Notes: a model not told the origin generated them from the sequence alone. DNA of 64,000 nt from Acidimicrobiia bacterium (GCA_020850945.1 JADZDR010000049.1:1-64000); one strand, 5' to 3'; positions 11,139 to 20,802 are shown, counted from the stretch's first letter. Numbers and translations are program-made.

Positions 11139-12778
11139 TCCGCCGCATGTGCGAGCTCGCAGGCCTGCGCCCGCGCCGGTTGCTCGTGCCCGTCGCCCTC
11201 GGGACCATCTCCGTCGTCGCGGGCGCGGCGCTCGTCGGCATCGCCGGCTACCTCATCTGCCGGGCGGCGCAGCAGCCGCCGATCCTCTCGCTCACCGTCG
11301 CCATGGTTGCCGTACGCGCACTTGCGTTCCTCCGGCCGGGTGCCCGCTACGGCGAGCGACTCGCCGCGCACGACCTCGCGTTCCGGTGTCTGGGACGGTT
11401 GCGCACCCGCGTCTTCAGTGCTCTCGAGCCGCTCGCGCCGGCGGGAGTCGAGAGCTATCGGGACGGTGAGCTCCTGAGTCGTGTCGTCGCCGACGTCGAC
11501 TCCATGCAGGATCTCGCGGTTCGAGTCGCCGTGCCGGCCGGCACGGCGGCAGGGGCGGGTCTCGTGCTCGTGGCAGGTGTCGGCGCAGTATTCGTACCGG
11601 TCGGACTCGTGCTCGGCGTCGGACTCGTGTGTGCCGCAGTCGGACCGCCCCTTCTCGCCGCCCGAGTCGTAACCCGCACGGCTCGCCGCCAGGCCGGGCT
11701 GCGCGCGGGGCTCACGTCCGACCTCGTCGAGATCCTCGACGCGGCCGAGGAGATCTGGTTGAACGAGGCTGACGGGCGGGCACTCGCCCGCGTCGAGGCC
11801 GACGACGCTGCCCTCGTCGACGCCGCGTTGCGCGATGCCCGTGGCGCCGGCCTCGCCGACGCGTGCGGTGTGGCCATCGCCGGCATCACGACAGTCGTGG
11901 CGCTGGGCGTGACGAGTGCTGCCGCCGCCGCCGGGCGTCTCGACGCGCTCGCCGTTGCCCCCCTCACACTCGTCACCCTCGCCGCCTTCGAGGCGGTGCT
12001 GCCGCTGGCGGCGGCGGCACGCGCCATGCCCGGCCTCGTTACGGCGGCTCACCGGGTCCTCGACCTCGTCGACACCCGGACCGGAGTCGTCGATCCGGCC
12101 CGTCCCCTCGACATGCCGACAGCTCCGGAACACCGGCGTGCACCGCAAATCCGCGTGAGGCAGCCGCGCGTCGAGCGTCGCGCAGGGGTGAGGCTGCTCG
12201 ACGAAGTGTCCTTCGACCTCGAACCGCATGCGCGTGTCGTCATCGCGGGACCTTCCGGCTCGGGTAAGACGACTCTCGCCCACGTCCTCGTCCGGTTTCT
12301 CGAGCGTGACGGGGGCGAGGTGCGCCTGGACGGACACGACGTGCGTGCTCACCGGGCGGAGGACGTGCGCCGCACCGTCCTCCTCTCCGCCCAGGTCCCG
12401 CACGTCTTCGACTCGACAGTCCGCGAGAACGTCGTGCTCGCCCACCCCGGCGCATCCGACTCCGACATCCTCGCCGCCCTCGCCCACGCGCAACTCGGCG
12501 ACTGGGTCGAGGCTCTGCCCGACGGTCTCGACACGCGTGTCGGGGAGGGTGGCCGCACGCTATCGGGGGGTGAGCGGCAGCGCCTCGCCCTCGCCCGTTC
12601 CCTCCTGGCCGACTCGCCGGTGTTCATCTTCGACGAGCCCACGGCCCATCTCGACGCCACCGCCGCCCACGCCCTTCTCGACGACTTGTGGGGGGCGACG
12701 GAGGGGCGGTCCGTCCTCCTGATCACGCACGGTGACCCCGGCCCATTCGGCGGGTGCGTGCGGGTCGTGACCGGCTAG
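11135..12778 (+). CDS. cydC: Thiol reductant ABC exporter subunit CydC
   Basis: The 547-residue partner of CydD starts MIRRMCELAGLRPRRLL at an ATG inside the ATGA overlap with cydD. The membrane domain spans about residues 15-300. The ATPase domain carries Walker A GPSGSGKTT, signature LSGGERQR, Walker B VFIFDEPTAHLD and H-loop ITHGD. CydC and CydD form the heterodimeric exporter. As in mycobacteria and Bacillus, all four genes sit in one operon. It ends 13 nt before the convergent epimerase gene. Confidence 0.93.
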   Translation: MIRRMCELAGLRPRRLLVPVALGTISVVAGAALVGIAGYLICRAAQQPPILSLTVAMVAVRALAFLRPGARYGERLAAHDLAFRCLGRLRTRVFSALEPLAPAGVESYRDGELLSRVVADVDSMQDLAVRVAVPAGTAAGAGLVLVAGVGAVFVPVGLVLGVGLVCAAVGPPLLAARVVTRTARRQAGLRAGLTSDLVEILDAAEEIWLNEADGRALARVEADDAALVDAALRDARGAGLADACGVAIAGITTVVALGVTSAAAAAGRLDALAVAPLTLVTLAAFEAVLPLAAAARAMPGLVTAAHRVLDLVDTRTGVVDPARPLDMPTAPEHRRAPQIRVRQPRVERRAGVRLLDEVSFDLEPHARVVIAGPSGSGKTTLAHVLVRFLERDGGEVRLDGHDVRAHRAEDVRRTVLLSAQVPHVFDSTVRENVVLAHPGASDSDILAALAHAQLGDWVEALPDGLDTRVGEGGRTLSGGERQRLALARSLLADSPVFIFDEPTAHLDATAAHALLDDLWGATEGRSVLLITHGDPGPFGGCVRVVTG

Positions 12779-12791
12779 ATCCCGGCAGCGG

Positions 12792-13766
12792 TCACGGCAG
12801 GTAGCCGTTCTCGTGGAGCCAGACCTCGGTGCGCTGCATCCCCTCCTCGAGGCCGACCTTGGCCGTCCAGCCGAGGACACGCTCCGCCTTCGCCGTCGAG
12901 ATGTCACCGGTCGCGGCGAGCATGCGCATCGACGCGGCTGTTACCTCGCTCGGCCTGCCGAGAGTGCGCAGCGTACGACCTACGACGGTGGCAAGGGCGA
13001 CAGCGACACCCGTGGGGGCGACGCGGGGAGGGCCGATGCCGAGCATGCGGCTGTAGTGCCCGAAGAACTCCCGTGTCGTCACGCCGGACCCGCCTGCGGC
13101 GTTGAAGACCTGACCGGACGCATCATCGGCCTCTGCGGCCACGCGGACGAGGTCCGCGAGATCGTCGACGTAGATGGTCGTGAACACGCCGTTCCCCATG
13201 GCGGGTAGGACGACAAGGCCGGCCTTGAGCATCTCGACGGGGATAACCGTCCACGGCCGCGAGGCCGGCCCGAAGACACTCGCGGGACGGAGGATCGTGA
13301 CGTCGACGGCACCTTCGGCATGCATCTGCAATGCGACCTGTTCGGCTGCGATCTTCGTGTCGCCGTACGCGTCGCCCGACGGGCGGACGGGGCGTGCTTC
13401 GTCGACGACACCATCGCGCTTGTTCGAGTAGACGGCACACGACGAGAGAAGGACAGAGCGGCGCACTCCCGCCGCGGCAGCGGCATCGAGGACGTTGCGC
13501 GTGCCCTGCACGTTGACGGTCCACGCCGCCTCGAGTGACGCCGTGTTCGAAACGAGGGCTGCGGTGTGCACGAGCGTGTCGCAGCCGGTGAGGCCTTCCC
13601 GCCACGCGGCCTCACCTGCGCTGATGTCGCCCTGTTCCACGTCGAGCGCGACGTCGGCGACGAGGTCGACTCCGCATGTCTCCCACCCCGCGTCACGGAA
13701 GTGCCGGGCCAGAGCCCGTCCGAGGAACCCGGCACCACCCGTGAGGAAGGCGCGTGGCGGGCTCAA
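12792..13766 (-). CDS. NAD(P)-dependent epimerase/dehydratase (extended SDR)
   Basis: The 324-residue protein begins SPPRAFLTGGAGFLGRALA, with the GGxGFLG nucleotide-binding motif of extended short-chain dehydrogenases. It continues with the catalytic Ser of LLSSCAVYSNK and the YGDTK (YxxxK) pair. A 3-beta-hydroxysteroid dehydrogenase/UDP-sugar epimerase-like fold is implied; the substrate is not. I take TTG 13766 as the start: it overlaps the stop of the upstream TPP gene as TTGA, and the fold begins immediately after it. The pair is therefore a translationally coupled two-gene operon, suggesting that the reductase acts on, or makes, the TPP enzyme's substrate. Confidence 0.82.
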   Translation of the reverse strand: MSPPRAFLTGGAGFLGRALARHFRDAGWETCGVDLVADVALDVEQGDISAGEAAWREGLTGCDTLVHTAALVSNTASLEAAWTVNVQGTRNVLDAAAAAGVRRSVLLSSCAVYSNKRDGVVDEARPVRPSGDAYGDTKIAAEQVALQMHAEGAVDVTILRPASVFGPASRPWTVIPVEMLKAGLVVLPAMGNGVFTTIYVDDLADLVRVAAEADDASGQVFNAAGGSGVTTREFFGHYSRMLGIGPPRVAPTGVAVALATVVGRTLRTLGRPSEVTAASMRMLAATGDISTAKAERVLGWTAKVGLEEGMQRTEVWLHENGYLP

Positions 13767-15466
13767 GTGGTCTCCGCCGCGTACATGGACGCGAAGTCGT
13801 CGAGGCCGGGCGGGTTCGTGTTCTCGGCGGCGTCGACGGCGACGTGGATCACGGAGGGGAGATCCGTGTCGACGGCACGCGCGAAGGCTGCTTCGAGATC
13901 CGCCGGGTCCGCCACGAACTCGCCATGGCAGCCGAGAGCCCGGGCGACCTCGTCGTAGCGCACCTCGCCGAGCTCGACACCGATCGTCGTCCCCGCGACC
14001 TTCTGCATGTGCAGGACCTCCATGCCCCAAGCCGAGTCGCAGTTGACGACACACACCACTTTCGTTCCCTCACGCGCGGCTGTCTCGAGCTCCTGCAGGT
14101 TGAAGCCGAAGGCGCCGTCTCCGCTGAAGAGGAACACAGGACGGTCGGGGTGGGCGACCTTCGCCCCGATCGCGTAGGGGAGGCCGGTTCCGAGGTGGCC
14201 GAAGTGACCCGTCCACATGAGGGAGCGAGGCCGGCGGAACGTGAGGGAGAGGTGCGCCCACAGGCCCGTGTTGCCCCCGTCGACACAGATGATCGCGTCG
14301 TCGGGAACGAACCCGACGAACTCGGCCGCGAGACGCCCCGGATGCACCGGCGACGAATCCAGCGAGAGGTACGACTCCGTGACCCCCGTCTTGAGGAGTT
14401 GATAGTCACGGGCGTAACCGGCGCCGACCTCGTTCGGTTCACGTGGTCCCGTGACCTCTCGCACCGCCACATCGAGGGCGGCGAGACCGGCCCGGGCATC
14501 ACCGACGAGGGCGACGTCCGTCACGCGGTTCACACCGATGCTCGTCGCGTCGGAGTCGAGGTGGACGAGACGCTGACGATCCGGGCCCGCCCAGGCGGGC
14601 GGCATGAGGAACTGCATCGTCTCACCGATCTGGGTTCCCACGGCGAGGATGACGTCCGACTGCATGTGGACCGGGGAACCCCACGGGAACCCCATACCCA
14701 CCGACAGCGGGTGATCCTCGGGGAAAGCCCCACGGGCACCGGCAGTGGTCATGACGAGAGCGCCGAGGTGTTCGGCCACGGATCGCAGTTCCCCCGCGGC
14801 GTCCGCGCGGTGCACACCGTGCCCGGCGAGGATGAGCGGGAAGTCGGCGGTGGCGAGGATGGACGCGGCTGCTCGCACCTGCTCGGGATCGGGGGCGCCG
14901 GGCGCGAACCTGTACACGGAGGGATCGAGGATGGTCACGTCGTCCGCCGGGATCTCCTCGAGGAGGATGTCCGCCGGTACGTCGAGATAGACCGGGCCGG
15001 GGCGGCCCGCGAGCGCATGCCGGCACGCCTCCCGTACGAGCTCCGGCAGGCGCCGTGCCTCGGCGGCGCGTTCTGCGAACTTCGTGATGGGCCGCACGAC
15101 CTCGAGTTGGGGGCCGTGCTGAAAGCGGCCGTTGCGCACGGCGTGCATCGAGCGCCGCACACGTTGCGTACCGATCGCGAGCATCGGCACGCCCTCCTTC
15201 CACGCGCACATCAGGCCCGGTACCAGGTTGGCGACCCCGGGGCCCGCCGCCGCCGCGACGGCGGCGATGTGGCCGGTGGCGCGTGCGTAGGCGTCGGCCA
15301 TGTGGGCTGCGGCACTCTCGTGGCGGGGTCCGACATGTCGCATGGCGTGAGACTCGACGCCACGCAGCATGGGGCTCTGGCTGATGTCCGAGATCGAGAA
15401 GAGCGTGTCTATCCCCTCGGCCAGCATGGCCTGCACGATGATCTCGCCGCCGTCGATCCGTTCCAT
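13763..15466 (-). CDS. Thiamine-diphosphate-dependent enzyme (acetolactate synthase-like)
   Basis: The 567-residue protein has the three-domain layout of the acetolactate synthase/oxalyl-CoA decarboxylase/2-hydroxyacyl-CoA lyase superfamily. The N-terminal pyrimidine-binding domain contains RHESAAAHMADAYAR, whose Glu activates the cofactor. A central domain follows (ILAGHGVHRADAAGEL). The C-terminal domain carries GDGAFGFNLQELETA followed by VVNCDSAWG, the Mg-diphosphate motif with NC in place of the usual NN. There is no small regulatory subunit nearby, so valine/isoleucine synthesis is unlikely; a lyase or decarboxylase is more plausible. It is transcribed divergently from the lipoprotein esterase and overlaps the epimerase start. 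Confidence 0.83.
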   Translation of the reverse strand: MERIDGGEIIVQAMLAEGIDTLFSISDISQSPMLRGVESHAMRHVGPRHESAAAHMADAYARATGHIAAVAAAAGPGVANLVPGLMCAWKEGVPMLAIGTQRVRRSMHAVRNGRFQHGPQLEVVRPITKFAERAAEARRLPELVREACRHALAGRPGPVYLDVPADILLEEIPADDVTILDPSVYRFAPGAPDPEQVRAAASILATADFPLILAGHGVHRADAAGELRSVAEHLGALVMTTAGARGAFPEDHPLSVGMGFPWGSPVHMQSDVILAVGTQIGETMQFLMPPAWAGPDRQRLVHLDSDATSIGVNRVTDVALVGDARAGLAALDVAVREVTGPREPNEVGAGYARDYQLLKTGVTESYLSLDSSPVHPGRLAAEFVGFVPDDAIICVDGGNTGLWAHLSLTFRRPRSLMWTGHFGHLGTGLPYAIGAKVAHPDRPVFLFSGDGAFGFNLQELETAAREGTKVVCVVNCDSAWGMEVLHMQKVAGTTIGVELGEVRYDEVARALGCHGEFVADPADLEAAFARAVDTDLPSVIHVAVDAAENTNPPGLDDFASMYAAETT

Positions 15467-15562
15467 TCGGCACCTCCCGCGCGAACCCGATGGCGAACCC
15501 TACTGCCTCACGCCCGGGATGCCTGGGGCCGCAGCCTGCGGTCCCGCGCATACCGTAGGACT

Positions 15563-16531
15563 GTGCGATCGAGGTTGGTAGTCGTCCCAGGACTCGTGGC
15601 CGTCGCCGTGTTGGCCGGCTGCGCCTTCCGCGCACGCGACGGGAGGTCCACACGAGAGGGCACTGAGGACGGGACCCGGGACCGGCACCGGGCCGCGCAG
15701 GTCGGAGGTGTCCGACGCACCTGGGAGATGCACGTTCCCAGTCCCGCGACGAGACCGGAGCGCGGTATGCCACTCGTCGTCGTCCTCCACGGCGGTGGAG
15801 GCTCGTCCGCCCAGATGCGGTTCGCGGGATTCGACTCGATCGGTGACCGTGAGGGGTTCGCCGTGGTCTACCCGGACGGATACCGACGGCACTGGAACGA
15901 CGGGCGGACCGACATGGATGCGGCGACGGTACGCGAGGGCATCGACGACGTCGCCTTCCTGCGCGAGGTCATCGCCGAGACGTCACGTGAGCTCGACATC
16001 GACTCACAGCGGATCTTCGTCACGGGGATCTCGAACGGGGCCATGATGTCGGGCCGTGTCGCGTGCGAGATGGCCGATGTCGTCACCGGCGTGGCGCTCG
16101 TGGCAGGCAGTCTGGGGGCCGAGGAGGCAGGGCGATGCGTCCCGTCGCGTGCGGTGGCCTTCCTCGACATCTCCGGCACGGCTGACCCACTCGTTCCCTA
16201 CGGAGGAGGAGACGTGACGGTGGCGGGCAGGTCGAGAGGGAGCGTCCTGGGCGTGGAGGACTCGATCGCGAAGTTCGCGGGACACAACGGGTGTTCCTCC
16301 GAGACGGCCCGGCGCGACCTGCCTGATCGCGATCCGCGTGACGCCTCGACCGTGCGCGAGGTCTCCTACGAAGGCTGCACGACGCTTGCCCCCGTGCGCC
16401 TTCTCGCGGTGGAAGGTGGAGGCCACACGTGGCCGGGACGGTCTGCCGCCCTGCCCGAGGCGCTCGTCGGCACCACGAACATGGACATCGACGCGTCCGA
16501 GACGATCTGGGCCTTCTTCGCCGGCCTCTGA
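15563..16531 (+). CDS. Secreted lipoprotein esterase, polyhydroxybutyrate-depolymerase/LpqC-like
   Basis: The 322-residue product has a short signal peptide ending in the lipobox VLAGC. An alpha/beta-hydrolase domain follows: the oxyanion motif VVVLHGGGGSSAQM, the nucleophile elbow TGISNGAMMSG, an Asp in ISGTADPLVPYGG, and a His in GGGHTWPG. This arrangement is that of PHB depolymerases, feruloyl esterases and mycobacterial LpqC. I prefer GTG 15563 because TACCGT (15551-15556) lies 6 nt upstream, the geometry of a leaderless promoter; TTG 15575 is the alternative. The protein should be anchored to the outer face of the membrane. The substrate is unknown. Confidence 0.82.
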   Translation: MRSRLVVVPGLVAVAVLAGCAFRARDGRSTREGTEDGTRDRHRAAQVGGVRRTWEMHVPSPATRPERGMPLVVVLHGGGGSSAQMRFAGFDSIGDREGFAVVYPDGYRRHWNDGRTDMDAATVREGIDDVAFLREVIAETSRELDIDSQRIFVTGISNGAMMSGRVACEMADVVTGVALVAGSLGAEEAGRCVPSRAVAFLDISGTADPLVPYGGGDVTVAGRSRGSVLGVEDSIAKFAGHNGCSSETARRDLPDRDPRDASTVREVSYEGCTTLAPVRLLAVEGGGHTWPGRSAALPEALVGTTNMDIDASETIWAFFAGL

Positions 16532-16556
16532 GCGACGGGTTCAGCTGCGCAGGTAC

Positions 16557-16871
16557 ATGCCCGATCAACAGGGTGACGTGAGACACCGCAAAGTCGTCGT
16601 GATCGAATTGCCGCAGTGGCTCGGAGCGAGGGGTCAGGCGCGGCGCCTCTGCGCGCCGGTGCCGGGGATGGCCGACAACTGCCTGGTCGTCGTCGAGAGC
16701 CGCGGCGAGTCCGTCCCCGACGACGAGTTCTGCGACGAGCTCGTGCGGGTCGTCCTCACCGAGAGAAGGGCCGCGCAGCTCGTGCTCCACGAGCTGCCTC
16801 CCCGCACGGTGTCCCTGCTCACGTCGGCCGCAGCGCGCCAGGGGGTGGCTGCACGCGTGCGGGAACGCTGA
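16557..16871 (+). CDS. Small protein, possible STAS-like (DUF4325-type) domain
   Basis: The 104-residue protein is short and soluble. Its middle, ARRLCAPVPGMADNCLVVV followed by PDDEFCDELVRVV, resembles the pattern of STAS-like DUF4325 domains, in which a beta strand is followed by a Ser/Phe-x-DEL helix. The resemblance is by eye and weak. It follows the esterase by 25 nt on the same strand but has only a marginal ribosome site (AGG 4 nt from the ATG). Codon use looks normal for the window. I cannot assign a function. Confidence 0.5.
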   Translation: MPDQQGDVRHRKVVVIELPQWLGARGQARRLCAPVPGMADNCLVVVESRGESVPDDEFCDELVRVVLTERRAAQLVLHELPPRTVSLLTSAAARQGVAARVRER

Positions 16872-16986
16872 CCCACGACAGGGGCCGGTCCCAGGCCGGT
16901 GCTAACCTGCCCTGGACCGGCGCACCGGGCCGCGACAGGGGGTGGGTGGGCCGACGGGCAGTTTCGGAGGATCGGGAGGACTGGGC

Positions 16987-17547
16987 GTGGACGCCGCCGA
17001 CGAGGCACGTCCTGGGAGAGGGACCACACGTGGCCGAACCGGGGCTGCTCACACGACACTCGACGGCTTGCCCGTGGGTGGGCCGAAGTGGCCGATCGAG
17101 GCCGTCTCAGTTCTCCTGATCTTCGGCTTCCTCCTCGCCATCACCGTGCTCGGCGCCACGGTCACCACGTCACGCGTGAACCGCGATCTCGACGCCGCGC
17201 GGACGGGACGCGACCGCGCCCGCGCCCGCGTGGACGCGCTGGAACGTGACGTGGCCGAACTCACGGTGGAGCGCGACATGCTCGTGCAGAGAGCCCGCGA
17301 CGGTGCGACAGGGAGCCCGCTCCCGGTTCGGCTCGCGGACCACGCGCCGGGCATCTACGTCGTGGGCGACAACATCGCCCCCGGACGGTGGGCGGCGGAC
17401 ATGCCCGCCTGCACGTTCGTGCGGGCGGACATCACCTCGGGAACGATCCTCGGTCAGGGGGACGCCACGGGCAGCGCGATGCTCGCCGCCGGGGAACAGG
17501 TCACGTTCGGGTCCGGCGAGTGCTGGTGGCATTTCGAAGGCTCGTGA
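16987..17547 (+). CDS. Membrane-anchored coiled-coil protein with small C-terminal domain
   Basis: The 186-residue protein has a polar N-terminus of about 30 residues and one transmembrane segment (AVSVLLIFGFLLAITVLGA, roughly residues 38-58). An Arg/Glu-rich coiled coil follows (NRDLDAARTGRDRARAR, and on to about residue 100). The C-terminal domain holds GIYVVGDNIAPGRWAADM and a closing ECWWHFE. The phrase G-x-Y-x-V-G-x-D-I-x-P-G-x-Y/W recurs in short secreted actinobacterial domains of unknown role. GTG 16987 is chosen because GGGAGGA ends 6 nt upstream; an in-frame GTG at 16942 has no good site. The C-terminal part should be extracytoplasmic if the N-terminus is inside. Confidence 0.65.
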   Translation: MDAADEARPGRGTTRGRTGAAHTTLDGLPVGGPKWPIEAVSVLLIFGFLLAITVLGATVTTSRVNRDLDAARTGRDRARARVDALERDVAELTVERDMLVQRARDGATGSPLPVRLADHAPGIYVVGDNIAPGRWAADMPACTFVRADITSGTILGQGDATGSAMLAAGEQVTFGSGECWWHFEGS

Positions 17548-17586
17548 GGGGGACCCCCCGGACTCGCGGAGGGGCATCCGCTTCCG

Positions 17587-20500
17587 TCAGGAGCCGGAGC
17601 CGACGGGCCCACGCGTGAGCTCGACGAGGAGGCTGCGCATACGGGACGCGAGAGGCGGATCGACCTTCTGGAGCTCGAGGAGGTCCAAGGCCTCCGTGAG
17701 AAGGCGCCGCGCGCGCACGAGGACAGTCATGTCGCGGACGATCCCCTCGATCGTGAGCGGCCTGCCGTCCGCGTCGCGGATGACCATGTAGCTCGCCTCC
17801 ACCCAGACGAGGTGGCCGTCCGCGTGCCGGCATCGCAGGAGGTCACGCCGGCCGGCATCCCCACTCGCAGGAATGACGGCGCCGGGCAGTCCGGGACGGT
17901 CTTCTTCGACGACGAGATCGTGCCAGACGGAAGGCTGTCGCATCATCTCGTCGGCCGAGACACCCAGCAGATCCACGATGTTCGGACTCACGTACGAGAG
18001 CCGCGGGCCCTGCGTGAGGTCGAGCCTGTAGACGATGTCGTGCGTGAGCTCGGCGACCCGCTCGAGGTGCTGCTCGTCACTGCGGACCGTGGAATCGAGC
18101 TCGACCTGGGATGTGAGATCCAGTGTTCGAGCCCAGTCGTCGAGAAGGCGGGTGACGGTGTTCCGCTTCTCTTTCTGCGGTGGGCCCGCGTCGGGAATCT
18201 CGTAACGGCGACCCAGGACGTCCTCCGCCTCCTTCGTGGCAAGTGGTCTGTCGAAGAAGTAGCCCTGGGCGACGCCGCATCCGAGTGTTCGCAGTATCTT
18301 CGCCTGTTCCCGGGTCTCGACCCCCTCGGCCACGACTTCGAGCCCGAGCTGTTCGGCGATGGCGATGACGGCGAGCACCACTGTCACCTCGTTGTCGGCA
18401 TGGTCCATGTGGGCGACGAACGAGCGGTCGAGCTTGATGATGTCGACCGGCAGGCGGGCGAGGTAGCCGAGCGAGGAGTAGCCGGTGCCGAAGTCGTCGA
18501 GGGCGAACCGCACACCTGTCGCTGCCAGCTCCTGCATGTTGCGGATGGCGCGACCCTCGTCGCGCATGATCGCGCTCTCTGTGATCTCGAGGCAGAGGCG
18601 GTGTGGTTCGAGGCCGACCTCCTCGAGGACAGCCTCCACACGCCCCGGCAGGTCGGGTTGGGAGAACTGCACCGGCGAGAGGTTCACCGAGATCGTCATG
18701 TCCGCCGTGTCGGGCCGGTTCGCCGTCCATTCGGCGAGGCGTCCGCATGCTTCCCGCAGCACCGTCTCGCCGATGTCGACGATGAGTCCGGTCTCCTCGG
18801 CGGCGGGGATGAAGCGGTCCGGCGGGACCTCGCCGCGGAGAGGATGCTCCCACCTCACGAGAGCTTCGAAACCGGTCACGCACCCGTGCGCGAGGTCCAC
18901 GACCGGCTGGTAGCGCACACGGAGCTCGTCGCGGCCGGTGATCCCGCGCAGCAGGTGTTCGATCTCGAGTCGCTCGAGAACCTCCGACCGCAGCCTCTCG
19001 TCGAAGACCTCCGAGCGCCCCCCGCCCTGTTCCTTGGCCCGGAACAGGGCGGTGTCCGCGTCACGCAGCAGGCGGTGCGCCCCTTCGTCCGGGCTCTCAC
19101 CTATCGCGATGCCGATGCTCGCCGCGAGGTGAACCTGTCTGCCTCCGACGTGGAACGGGGCTGCGAACTGACCGCTGAGCCGCTCGGCGAGGGTGACGGT
19201 CTGGTGTACGCCGCCGGTCGTCTCCGACACGACCACGAACTCGTCTCCCCCGAAGCGGGCGACCGTGTCCGTGGACGCGACGACATCGAGGAGCCGGTGG
19301 GCCACCTGCGTGAGGAGGGTGTCTCCCGCCCGGTGTCCGAGGCTGTCGTTCACTGTCTTGAAGCGGTCGATGTCGAGGAAGAGGAGTGCCACCTGCCCCT
19401 CGCCTCGGCTCATGCGGGACAGGGCGACCTCGAGCCGGTCCTCGAGCAGAGTGCGGTTCGGGAGCCCGGTGAGCGGATCGTGCGTCGACTGGTGCGACAG
19501 CAGCTCTTCGGTTCGCATGCGTTCCACGGCGATGGCGGTGATGCTGGCGACGAAGTCGAGGATCTCGGTCTCGCTCTCGTCGGGCTTGCGGTCTGCGGAG
19601 AGGAACATGACGACGAGACCGTCCGGAGTCGAGCCCATCTCGACTGTCACCGGGACCGTCCACGCCGTCGTGTAGCCGCCTGCGAGGAGTGACGGGGCGG
19701 CGTGATCCCAGGCCGGTGACGAGGCGATGTCCGTGATGCCCGGATACGGTTCTTCCGAGGCGAGCCATGCGAGTCGCAGATGCTTTGACTCGAGGCGGAG
19801 GACGACGTCGGCCGGTAGCGAAGGTGCCGCGACGTGACGTCCGGGTCCCTCGCCCTCGGTCCAGAGGACAGCGCAGTGCGCCCCTTCGAGCAGGCCCTCC
19901 GCCGTCGAGGCGAGAGCGCGCATCGTGTCCGCATAGGGCCGCCCCCTTGCGAGCATCTCGAGGATTCGGGCCTGGTCCTGCTGGCGTGCCTCGGCGGCAC
20001 GCTTGCGCGTGATGTCCTCGAACTGGAGGAAGTACCTGCCCTCTGAGCGTTCCGTCGCCGTAGCCGTGGTGGGCGGCGTGTGGGCCCGTGTCGTGATCTC
20101 GACCCAGATCGTCTCGTCGTCGTTGCGCCGCAGGCGGGCGCGACACGCCGGTGCTCGCCCCTCGAGGCAGTCACGCGAGTCGAGCTCGTCGCGCGATTGC
20201 ACCAGGGTCGTGGGGCGGAGCCCGCGGATGGCCGCTGTGTCCCTTCCTGTCATGCGGGCGAGAGCCGGATTCGCGCTCTCGATCCGGCCCGTGTGGTCGA
20301 CGAGGGCGAGACCGAGGGGCGAGTTGGCGAACATACCTGAGAAGAGCTCGCTCATGTCGCGGAGCGAGGCGTCGGTGAGGACCGCCGCGGTTATGTCACG
20401 GATCAGGCCGTAGAGGACCGCGACGCGTCCTTCGGGATCGAGTTCCTGGACTGCGGAGAGCTCGGTGTGGATTGCTGTCCCGTCGTCTCCCCGGAAGCGG

Positions 20501-20802
20501 CACCGCACGCGTACGATCCCGTCCGGCTGGGGTTCCCCCAGCATGGCAAGTGCCCCCCGGTCGCCGGCAAGGGCCCGGTCCCACGCGAAGTTCGGATCGG
20601 CGTACAGCTCCGCTTGCGTGATACCGAAGCGGTCGGCGATCTGGGGACCGATGTACTCGAAGGCGGGAGTGGGGAGGAACCGGTACCGGAAGATCGTGTC
20701 GGGTGTGCGCTCGATGATCGCGCGATAGGCACTGCTCTCGATCGTGGCCGCATCCGGGCCACGCCGCTTGCGAAGACGCCTCCTACGCGCGTGATCGGGC
20801 AA
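17587..20802 (-). CDS. PAS-PAS-GAF-GGDEF-EAL-PAS cyclic-di-GMP signalling protein
   Basis: The roughly 1071-residue protein carries two N-terminal PAS-like domains (about residues 25-140 and 145-275) and a GAF-like domain (about 285-440). A GGDEF domain follows with an intact RFGGDEF active loop, then an EAL domain with intact EALVRWEHP and DDFGTGYSSL. A third PAS domain closes the C-terminus. Both catalytic motifs look functional, so it could make or degrade c-di-GMP. The inhibitory RxxD site before GGDEF is absent (ASTD at that place). No membrane segment is seen, so sensing is cytosolic. The start is uncertain: TTG 20802 has AGGGGGGG about 5 nt upstream, while an in-frame ATG at 20856 lies inside the hairpin region. 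Confidence 0.85.
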   Translation of the reverse strand: MPDHARRRRLRKRRGPDAATIESSAYRAIIERTPDTIFRYRFLPTPAFEYIGPQIADRFGITQAELYADPNFAWDRALAGDRGALAMLGEPQPDGIVRVRCRFRGDDGTAIHTELSAVQELDPEGRVAVLYGLIRDITAAVLTDASLRDMSELFSGMFANSPLGLALVDHTGRIESANPALARMTGRDTAAIRGLRPTTLVQSRDELDSRDCLEGRAPACRARLRRNDDETIWVEITTRAHTPPTTATATERSEGRYFLQFEDITRKRAAEARQQDQARILEMLARGRPYADTMRALASTAEGLLEGAHCAVLWTEGEGPGRHVAAPSLPADVVLRLESKHLRLAWLASEEPYPGITDIASSPAWDHAAPSLLAGGYTTAWTVPVTVEMGSTPDGLVVMFLSADRKPDESETEILDFVASITAIAVERMRTEELLSHQSTHDPLTGLPNRTLLEDRLEVALSRMSRGEGQVALLFLDIDRFKTVNDSLGHRAGDTLLTQVAHRLLDVVASTDTVARFGGDEFVVVSETTGGVHQTVTLAERLSGQFAAPFHVGGRQVHLAASIGIAIGESPDEGAHRLLRDADTALFRAKEQGGGRSEVFDERLRSEVLERLEIEHLLRGITGRDELRVRYQPVVDLAHGCVTGFEALVRWEHPLRGEVPPDRFIPAAEETGLIVDIGETVLREACGRLAEWTANRPDTADMTISVNLSPVQFSQPDLPGRVEAVLEEVGLEPHRLCLEITESAIMRDEGRAIRNMQELAATGVRFALDDFGTGYSSLGYLARLPVDIIKLDRSFVAHMDHADNEVTVVLAVIAIAEQLGLEVVAEGVETREQAKILRTLGCGVAQGYFFDRPLATKEAEDVLGRRYEIPDAGPPQKEKRNTVTRLLDDWARTLDLTSQVELDSTVRSDEQHLERVAELTHDIVYRLDLTQGPRLSYVSPNIVDLLGVSADEMMRQPSVWHDLVVEEDRPGLPGAVIPASGDAGRRDLLRCRHADGHLVWVEASYMVIRDADGRPLTIEGIVRDMTVLVRARRLLTEALDLLELQKVDPPLASRMRSLLVELTRGPVGSGS

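Noticed and set aside
13754-15562. Upstream part of the 925-codon frame that ends in the esterase
   Set aside because: It is antisense to the TPP gene; the true protein starts near 15563, with signal peptide and lipobox.
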